Shown: piece after piece, positions 58,012 through 64,000 of the stretch
Position numbering within the stretch: the first letter of the stretch is position 1
Layout of the letters: the number at the start of each line of letters is the position of its first letter
Origin: an uncultured Christensenella sp.
GTDB lineage: Bacteria > Bacillota > Clostridia > Christensenellales > UBA1242
NCBI GenBank assembly: GCA_949300385.1
Contig: CASGDZ010000004.1
Location: 1-64,000, forward strand
Direction: 5' to 3'
Length of the DNA: 64,000 nt
Notes under the pieces: generated by a model
Databases searched by the model: none
Told to the model about the DNA's origin: nothing
The model's input: the letters and a program-made list of their open reading frames with translations, nothing else
Made by a program: the position numbers and the translations under genes

Positions 58012-59778
58012 ATGAAAACTAGAAGCCAAATACCAGACAAATATAAATGGGATTTAGAATTATTCTCTAAAGATGAAGAAATAGAAAAAGTATTTAAAAA
58101 AATTGATGAAGCCACTAAAAAAATACCAACTTTTAATGGAAAATTAAATGATAAAGATAAATTTTTTGAATTTTGTAAACTTGACTCACAATATAGCATT
58201 GAAATAAACAAGTTAGCATTTTATATTCAAAACTCTCTTTCTACCGATAATTCAGATGTTAAGATGTTAAAACTTAGCGATAGATTATCAAATGCTTACT
58301 CAAAATTAGCGCGCGCAAGTTCGTTCGTCTCTCCGCAAATATTTGCACTAAGCGATGACTACTTAAACGAGTTATTAAAGGATAAACGAGCTAAAAATCT
58401 TGATAATTATATACGCGAATATATCCGATTAAAACCGCACAAAATTGATGAGCAAACAAGTAGCGTTATTTCTAAACTTAACCGCTCATTTAACTCATCG
58501 TCAAGCGTATTTGATATATTGTCTGATAGCGAAATACCTTTCGAAAAGGCAGTAGACAGCAAAGGTAAATTACATGAAGTAAATGACGCAGTATATTCAA
58601 AATATGTCTCTATTTCGGACAGAACACTTAGAGAAAATGCGTTCAATTCAATAATGAACGGCTACTCCAAATTTAATAAGACGCTTGCTGAGTTATATTT
58701 ATCTAGCATACGCCACGATATAGATTTCGCTAGATTAGAAAAATATGATAGCGTTCTAGATTCTGAATTGATAGAGGATGATATTCCTAAAATTGTGTTT
58801 GAAAAGAATATCGAAAATGTAAACCGCTTTATCCCACTGCTCCATGACTACATTTTAGCGCGCAAAAAATCAAATAAAAATGAAAAATTTGCATATTTTG
58901 ACCTATTCGAAAGTGAAAAACTAAGTACTAAAATAAGTTTAGATAAAGCAAAAAGTATTATAAAATCAGCTTTGAAAAATCTCGGGGACGAATATTTGTC
59001 TATTGTTGAGAGAAAATTTAATGATAAATCTATAGACTATCTACCAAATAAAAATAAAGCATCTGGCGCGTATTGTTCACATTGTTATGGCGCGAAAACA
59101 GTCATATTAATGAATTTTACAGATGACTATAATTCTATGTCTACTCTAATACATGAAATGGGGCATTGTATAAATAGCGAATATTTCTTAAAATCTCAAC
59201 CTTATGAAAAGGCAGATATAACAATTTTTGCTGCTGAAATTGCCAGTACTGTAAACGAGATTTTATTGAATCAATATATGCAACAAAATTGTAAAAAGAA
59301 TGAAAAGAAAGCTCTAATCTTAGAATTTTTAGAGCAAGTCCGCTCCACTATATTTAGACAGACATTATTTTCAGAATTCGAATTATATGCTCACTCTTCA
59401 CTTGAAAAAGATATGCCTATCACATATGAAGAACTAAACAAAAAATATTATGAACTTAGCAAAAAATATTATGGCAAAAACATAATACTTCCTAAAAATT
59501 TAGCATTCGAGTGGTCGCGAATACCACATTTCTATAGGCCATACTATGTATACGCTTATTCCACGGGATTGATTTGTGCTATAATCATTGCAAATAAGGT
59601 AATGAATGATAATACATTTGCAACAAAATATATCGAATTTCTAAAAAACGGAACAAATAAAAATCCTGTAGAGATGTTAAAGAACATAGGTATTGATTTG
59701 AGAGAAAATTCAACATATGACATTGCTTTTGATTTTATTCGCAAGCAGTTAGAAGAATACAAGGCCATAACAAAGTAA
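58012..59778 (+). CDS. pepF: Oligoendopeptidase F (M3 family metallopeptidase)
   Basis: PepF is a cytosolic zinc endopeptidase for short peptides. The start at 58012 is chosen for its GGGGGA site and the family's RSQIPDKYKWDLELF beginning; the frame extends upstream without a ribosome site. The catalytic motif STLIHEMGHCINSEYF (HExxH) and a downstream AAEIASTVNEILLNQYM (third zinc ligand) are present. The ending FIRKQLEEY matches the family. Length 588 is typical (about 600). It is followed by small membrane-protein genes and uvrB. Confidence 0.94.
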   Translation: MKTRSQIPDKYKWDLELFSKDEEIEKVFKKIDEATKKIPTFNGKLNDKDKFFEFCKLDSQYSIEINKLAFYIQNSLSTDNSDVKMLKLSDRLSNAYSKLARASSFVSPQIFALSDDYLNELLKDKRAKNLDNYIREYIRLKPHKIDEQTSSVISKLNRSFNSSSSVFDILSDSEIPFEKAVDSKGKLHEVNDAVYSKYVSISDRTLRENAFNSIMNGYSKFNKTLAELYLSSIRHDIDFARLEKYDSVLDSELIEDDIPKIVFEKNIENVNRFIPLLHDYILARKKSNKNEKFAYFDLFESEKLSTKISLDKAKSIIKSALKNLGDEYLSIVERKFNDKSIDYLPNKNKASGAYCSHCYGAKTVILMNFTDDYNSMSTLIHEMGHCINSEYFLKSQPYEKADITIFAAEIASTVNEILLNQYMQQNCKKNEKKALILEFLEQVRSTIFRQTLFSEFELYAHSSLEKDMPITYEELNKKYYELSKKYYGKNIILPKNLAFEWSRIPHFYRPYYVYAYSTGLICAIIIANKVMNDNTFATKYIEFLKNGTNKNPVEMLKNIGIDLRENSTYDIAFDFIRKQLEEYKAITK

Positions 59779-59853
59779 CTCTCAAATTATTAATGATAAA
59801 TAATTTATAAAAGATTGCAAAAAATAATTTAAAATGTTATAATTGAGGTAACT

Positions 59854-60222
59854 ATGTTAGATAAAAAATCCATTTCTGTTTTAAAAGCGTTAAATAAACT
59901 TTCCAATGGTACGACATATAAAGTAGCAACGAGTGAGGAAATTATTGCTCTACTTAACCAAAAGTCGCAATATGATGCTGATTCAATAAAGGAAATAATG
60001 GATTATTTAGGGAAGCAGGAGTATATTAATATAAAATTTAGCGAAGAAAATACTTACTGCTACTCATTGTTACCTAAGGCGCGCATTTTCTTAGAGCAAG
60101 AAACGGGAAAATCTAAAACTAAGAAAAATACATCTTCATTTCTGCACTATTTATTCATCTCTATCGCATCATTTGTTGGATGTATGCTTGCGCTTATAAT
60201 TTTCTTCGCTATTATGCTATAA
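59854..60222 (+). CDS. Helix-turn-helix-like small protein with C-terminal membrane helix (first of pair)
   Basis: The 122-residue protein starts with a winged-helix-like stretch: LKALNKLSNGTTYKVATSEE, then DADSIKEIMDYLGKQEYINI, and a strand (YCYSLLPKARIFL). A basic linker with KSKTKKNTS follows, then a membrane helix (about residues 97-120). SD GAGG precedes the ATG. It lies 4 bases before a gene of the same design and shortly before uvrB; conserved placement with uvrB is my impression. No function known. Confidence 0.65.
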   Translation: MLDKKSISVLKALNKLSNGTTYKVATSEEIIALLNQKSQYDADSIKEIMDYLGKQEYINIKFSEENTYCYSLLPKARIFLEQETGKSKTKKNTSSFLHYLFISIASFVGCMLALIIFFAIML

Positions 60223-60226
60223 AACT

Positions 60227-60586
60227 ATGTTAACATTTAAAGAAAAGTATGTAATGGAATATGTTTATGAGAAATGTCAGGGCAAAAAGTCTTGTCTTAT
60301 TTCTCCACGCGAAATTATATCTTTCACTGCGGATAAATATGTCATTCAGCCAGACGAATTAGAGCGCATTATGACTAACTTAAGTTACGACAATTATATT
60401 GAATTATTCAAAAGTGATAAAAAGGGAAGTCCTGTATATTGCGTTTCTTTAAAAATAAAGGGTGAAGGTTTTCATCGTGAGTTAACAAATAATAAGCGCA
60501 ACTTATTATTATTGCTTGGGCGCACATGTATTTTAGCAATAATAAGTGGTATTATCGGTGTTCTCATTAGATTTATTTTCTTGTAG
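60227..60586 (+). CDS. Helix-turn-helix-like small protein with C-terminal membrane helix (second of pair)
   Basis: At 119 residues it repeats the design of the preceding gene: a winged-helix-like start (EKYVMEYVYEKCQGKKSCLI, then PDELERIMTNLSYDNYIELF), a strand (PVYCVSLKIKGEGF) and a C-terminal membrane helix (about residues 96-118). Sequence similarity to its partner is weak but the parts line up, so they may be old duplicates. uvrB begins 6 bases later, so it is translated on the uvrB message. Confidence 0.65.
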   Translation: MLTFKEKYVMEYVYEKCQGKKSCLISPREIISFTADKYVIQPDELERIMTNLSYDNYIELFKSDKKGSPVYCVSLKIKGEGFHRELTNNKRNLLLLLGRTCILAIISGIIGVLIRFIFL

Positions 60587-60592
60587 GCGGAT

Positions 60593-62548
60593 ATGGAAGA
60601 GAGAAAATTTGAATTAGTATCAAAATATCAACCAACAGGCGACCAACCAGAAGCCATTAAATCGCTTGTCGAAGGCGTTAAAGATGGATTAACTGCGCAG
60701 GTATTAAAAGGTGTAACCGGTAGTGGCAAAACTTTTACTATGGCAAATGTTATAGCACAATTGAACCGCCCTACCCTAGTGCTTGCACATAACAAAACAC
60801 TTGCCGCGCAATTATGCAACGAATTTAGAGAATTTTTCCCTAACAATAGGGTTGAATTTTTTGTTTCGTATTATGACTATTATCAACCCGAAGCTTATAT
60901 CGTTTCAAGCGATACTTATATAGAAAAAGATATGAGCGTAAATGATGAGATAGATAAATTGCGACTTAGCGCTACAAGTAGTCTGTTGGAGCGAAGCGAT
61001 ACAATAGTAGTTGCTTCCGTTTCATGTATATATGGCTTAGGTGCACCAGAAGAATTTTTCAACTTACAAATATCGCTTAGATTAGGCGATAAAATGACGC
61101 GTGAAGAACTAATAAAACGCTTAATAGCAATTCAATATCAACGAAATGAAATTGATTTTACCCGATCAACTTTCCGCGCACGCGGAGATGTTGTAGATAT
61201 CTTTCCAGCAGATAGCAGTGAACACGCAATTAGAGTTGAATTTTTTGATGATGAAATCGAAAATATAAGCGAATTTGATGTTGTTACTGGTAAAGTATTA
61301 AATAGATTAAAGCATGCCAGCATATTCCCTGCCACTCACTATGCCGTCGGTAGCGAAAAACTAGAAAATGCATTAGAGCAAATAAAAAAAGACGCTATTG
61401 AGCGAGAAAAATATTTTACTGATCAAGGTAAATACATTGAAGCCCAACGCATACGAGAACGCACCAACTATGATATAGAAATGATGAAAGAAATGGGATA
61501 TTGTTCGGGAATTGAGAACTATTCAAGATACTTTGACGGAAGACTCCCCGGCGAACCCCCATACACACTATTAGATTATTTTCCAAAAGGATTCTTGCTT
61601 TTTGTAGATGAAAGTCATATTACACTACCACAAGTGCGCGGTATGTATAACGGCGATCGTGCAAGGAAAACAAGCCTAGTAGATTATGGATTTAGATTGC
61701 CAAGCGCATATGACAATCGACCATTAAATTTTGAAGAATTTAATCGTAGAATCGGTCAAGCAATATATGTGTCAGCTACACCAAATGAATATGAATTATC
61801 ACTTTCCGGCAATACTGTTGAACAAATTATTCGTCCAACCTATCTGTTAGATCCTGAGGTGATTGTCCGTCCAAGTTCGGGTCAAGTAGATGATTTACAT
61901 GACGAAATAAAAAAGAATATCGAAAAACATGGGAAAGTTTTAGTTACAACATTAACTAAAAAAATGGCAGAAGATTTATGCTCATATTTTGGCGAAAATG
62001 GAATTAGAGTAAAATATCTTCATAGTGATATAGATACATTGGAGCGTGTTAAGATTATAAATGAACTTAGAGCAGACGAATTTGATGTACTTATCGGAAT
62101 TAATCTATTACGTGAAGGTCTTGACTTGCCTGAAGTCACTTTGGTGGCAATTTTGGACGCAGATAAAGAAGGATTTTTACGAAGTCCGACTTCATTGATT
62201 CAGATTATTGGTCGTGCCGCACGAAATAGTGAAAGTAAGGTTATAATGTATGCTGACAATATAACAGATAGTATGCGACAAGCGATAGATGAAACCAACT
62301 ATCGAAGATCAAAACAAGAAGCATATAATAAAGAACATCATGTAAAACCTATGACAATTAAAAAAGACATTGTAGACACTTTAAAAATCAGAATGGACAA
62401 TGAAGAGTCTAAAATGACAAAGAGTGATATAATTAAGAAAATTGAAAGTCTTAAAGGCATGATGAATACAGCCGCATCTCAGCTTGACTTTGAAACAGCA
62501 ATTAAGCTTAGAGAAGAAATCGCAAAATTAAAGCGAAAATTAAAATAA
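60593..62548 (+). CDS. uvrB: Excinuclease ABC subunit B
   Basis: UvrB is the DNA-melting helicase core of excision repair. Walker A is [20 protein letters not shown] near residue 39. The beta-hairpin [11 protein letters not shown] is intact. Helicase motifs [14 protein letters not shown] (DEAD-like), [25 protein letters not shown] and QIIGRAARN are present. The C-terminal UVR domain ([20 protein letters not shown]) binds UvrC. Length 651 is standard. It is cotranscribed with two small membrane-protein genes upstream. Confidence 0.97.
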   Translation: MEERKFELVSKYQPTGDQPEAIKSLVEGVKDGLTAQVLKGVTGSGKTFTMANVIAQLNRPTLVLAHNKTLAAQLCNEFREFFPNNRVEFFVSYYDYYQPEAYIVSSDTYIEKDMSVNDEIDKLRLSATSSLLERSDTIVVASVSCIYGLGAPEEFFNLQISLRLGDKMTREELIKRLIAIQYQRNEIDFTRSTFRARGDVVDIFPADSSEHAIRVEFFDDEIENISEFDVVTGKVLNRLKHASIFPATHYAVGSEKLENALEQIKKDAIEREKYFTDQGKYIEAQRIRERTNYDIEMMKEMGYCSGIENYSRYFDGRLPGEPPYTLLDYFPKGFLLFVDESHITLPQVRGMYNGDRARKTSLVDYGFRLPSAYDNRPLNFEEFNRRIGQAIYVSATPNEYELSLSGNTVEQIIRPTYLLDPEVIVRPSSGQVDDLHDEIKKNIEKHGKVLVTTLTKKMAEDLCSYFGENGIRVKYLHSDIDTLERVKIINELRADEFDVLIGINLLREGLDLPEVTLVAILDADKEGFLRSPTSLIQIIGRAARNSESKVIMYADNITDSMRQAIDETNYRRSKQEAYNKEHHVKPMTIKKDIVDTLKIRMDNEESKMTKSDIIKKIESLKGMMNTAASQLDFETAIKLREEIAKLKRKLK

Positions 62549-62586
62549 AAAACTACTAATTAGTTTGTTATTTTTAAGACTAATAT

Positions 62587-62623
62587 AAAAAGGAACTTCA
62601 CTTTATGTGCATAGTTCCTTTTT
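62587..62623. terminator. Terminator between uvrB and the pyrophosphatase gene
   Basis: AAAAAGGAACT pairs with AGTTCCTTTTT (15-base loop). T-rich on both strands, it can end both convergent transcripts. Confidence 0.82.
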
Positions 62624-62666
62624 TATTTCGCTAGTTTAAAAATGTTGTGATCTTAAATAATAGTTT

Positions 62667-63200
62667 TTATTTATCTAAAAATTTTTGTTTGAATCTTTCT
62701 ATGCTTTCATCTATAACTTTTATTGCTTCTTCATGTCCGCGAAGCGATTCAACATTTACAAATTTATTTTCCAGTTGCTTGTAAACTGATAAAAAATGCT
62801 CTAATTCTTGCGACATGTGTTTAGGTAATTCATTGATATCCTTATATTCGTTATATTGTGGGTCACTATATGGTATTGCTATTATCTTTTCATCTCTCTC
62901 ATTTATATCTGTCATAGCAACAACCCCTATAGGATAACACCTAACTAACGACAATCTAGCAAGCGGTTGTGAGCATAATACAAATACATCTAATGGATCA
63001 TTGTCTAGGCTATATGTTAAAGGTATAAATCCATAATTCATAGGATAATTTGTACTTGTGTATAGTACCCTGTCTAATCTTAACATACCTGTTTCTTTGT
63101 CAAGTTCGTATTTAGTTTTGTCACCTTGTTGAATTTCAATACATGCTACAAAATCTTTAGGTTTTATGCGCTCTGGGGCTATATCTTTCCAAATATTCAT
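62667..63200 (-). CDS. ppa: Inorganic pyrophosphatase, family I
   Basis: The enzyme hydrolyses pyrophosphate to phosphate and so drives biosynthesis. The 177 residues match family I: KTKYELDKETGMLRLDRVLY, NYPMNYGFIPLTYSLDNDPLD (substrate and metal site, with DNDPLDVFVL), then DEKIIAIPYSDPQYNEYKDI. These are all family I marks, not those of the DHH-type family II enzyme common in Bacillota. It stands alone. SD AAGGA precedes the ATG. Confidence 0.94.
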   Translation of the reverse strand: MNIWKDIAPERIKPKDFVACIEIQQGDKTKYELDKETGMLRLDRVLYTSTNYPMNYGFIPLTYSLDNDPLDVFVLCSQPLARLSLVRCYPIGVVAMTDINERDEKIIAIPYSDPQYNEYKDINELPKHMSQELEHFLSVYKQLENKFVNVESLRGHEEAIKVIDESIERFKQKFLDK

Positions 63201-63417
63201 ATAATTTTCCTTTTCTCCATTTGATAATCGAGTTTAACATATTTAAACTTATTATGTCAAATATTATAAATTTCTTAAATAAAAATATTGACAACAAATA
63301 CCAAAATCTATAATTTTAAATACTTTAAATTTTATCAATTAATAATTTCCACAATAAATAAATCATTAAACATAAAACAAATATAAAAATCTAACAATAA
63401 TAAATAATTAAAAATAA

Positions 63418-63443
63418 AAAAGGACTTTGATTTAAGTCCTTTT
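63418..63443 (-). terminator. Terminator of the right-edge surface protein gene
   Basis: AAAAGGACTT pairs with AAGTCCTTTT, four bases after the stop. T-rich DNA lies beyond on the minus strand. The stretch 63201-63417 shows nothing else. Confidence 0.82.
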
Positions 63444-63446
63444 ATT

Positions 63447-64000
63447 TTATTCAACTTCTCCTTCTTTAACTTCAGTCTTATTCTCTTCAGTTTTTTCTTC
63501 AACTGATTCAACTTCTTCAGTTTTTTCTTCAGCTGATTCAACTGATTCTTTATCTTTTACTTTCTTAGTTGATTTAGACTTATTGCCTTTAGAAGTTGTT
63601 TTCTTATTATTTCCACCCTTTCCTGTGAAAGCGAAGAATAATATTACACCAGCTAGAACTAATAATGACAATACTATTAATACTACTCCTACAACATTAT
63701 CATCTTCTTCATCAACTACACTTTCTGATTTAACACTAAATGTTAAAGGTTTAGTAGCTGGATTACTCGAAGATTCAGTCGTTCCATCATATGTCGAAAT
63801 AGTTAAAGTGTATTCACCAGTGCCTGTGATAGTATAATTAGTTGTGTTTCCATCAGTTTCACTGGTCATTGTTCCGTTGCTTGTAGTCAATACTACAGAC
63901 AAATTATTCCATAAAGTAGTTTGACTTGCTTTGTTATCTTGAAGCGCAGTAGAACCGCTTAAAATTTCGTATGAATATAATTGTTTATCACCATTAGTTA
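63447..64000 (-). CDS. C-terminal part of a surface protein with membrane helix and charged tail (partial)
   Basis: The frame is open to the window edge, so the start is outside. The visible outer part is beta-rich Ig-like: TNGDKQLYSYEILSGST, NYTITGTGEYTLTISTYDG, ATKPLTFSVKSES. A membrane helix follows (VVGVVLIVLSLLVLAGVILFF), then a basic stretch (GGNNKKTTSKGNKSKSTKK) and a low-complexity acidic tail with imperfect repeats of VESxEEKTEE. The order outer part, helix, cytoplasmic tail is the same as in the 1044-residue protein at 48565. There is no LPxTG. The ligand is unknown. Confidence 0.75.
   Translation of the reverse strand, partial: TNGDKQLYSYEILSGSTALQDNKASQTTLWNNLSVVLTTSNGTMTSETDGNTTNYTITGTGEYTLTISTYDGTTESSSNPATKPLTFSVKSESVVDEEDDNVVGVVLIVLSLLVLAGVILFFAFTGKGGNNKKTTSKGNKSKSTKKVKDKESVESAEEKTEEVESVEEKTEENKTEVKEGEVE

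Overview
The window looks like chromosome from an AT-rich, endospore-forming member of the Bacillota (class Clostridia or a close relative). The evidence is a spoIIGA-sigE-sigG locus, a SpoVB-like flippase, SepF, Shine-Dalgarno sites of the GGAGG type, a 16S gene ending in the usual anti-Shine-Dalgarno sequence, and many TTGACA-N17-TATAAT promoters. The lineage cannot be named safely by eye, and the 16S at 20289-21858 would settle it. Coding is dense and the gaps are short and AT-rich.

Layout. 1-975: right part of an IS3-family insertion sequence, cut by the window edge. 1201-1501: tRNA-Lys(CUU), a broken tRNA-Lys copy and their promoter. 1680-4142: cardiolipin synthase and a family 8 glycosyltransferase. 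4299-4373: tRNA-Gln(CUG). 4505-14846: a compact phage-derived head-and-packaging locus on the minus strand. In transcription order it holds large terminase, a small-terminase-like protein, a zinc-finger protein, P22-like portal, scaffold, major capsid protein, connector-like proteins and holin. A putative regulator and a divergent SH3/membrane protein sit at its upstream end. No integrase, repressor, replication, tail-fibre or lysin gene is visible. 15005-19365: a double OB-fold SSB-like protein, a sporulation-type polysaccharide deacetylase, sigG, and divergently spoIIGA-sigE. 19469-19960: an acetyltransferase. 20141-22186: a solitary 16S rRNA gene with tandem promoters and its own terminator, and no 23S or 5S.

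22389-30213 (all minus): an unknown membrane-anchored protein, an Smr protein, and the protein-quality and envelope genes clpX, clpP, tig, two small membrane proteins, rluD, lspA, sepF and an 80-residue protein. 30261-40691: a single 3476-residue surface protein. 41038-44671: ksgA, a short promoter-terminator transcript, and an archaeal-type valS. 44906-48467: groEL-groES, a divergent SPOR-like protein and a split TSUP transporter. 48565-54844: a large surface protein with a C-terminal membrane helix and cytoplasmic coiled coil, a LysM protein, a SpoVB-like flippase and a DUF421/DUF4363 pair. 55004-62548: uvrA, pepF, two small helix-turn-helix/membrane proteins and uvrB. 62667-64000: inorganic pyrophosphatase and the end of another C-terminally anchored surface protein.

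The part most worth following is the phage-derived head locus. Its genes are intact and tightly coupled, the terminase keeps its ATPase and nuclease residues, and no tail or lysogeny genes are visible. It lies beside early-sporulation genes, and Spo0A-box-like sequences lie in front of its putative regulator. It could be a degraded prophage, a satellite, or a domesticated DNA-packaging particle under developmental control. The sequence alone does not decide between these.
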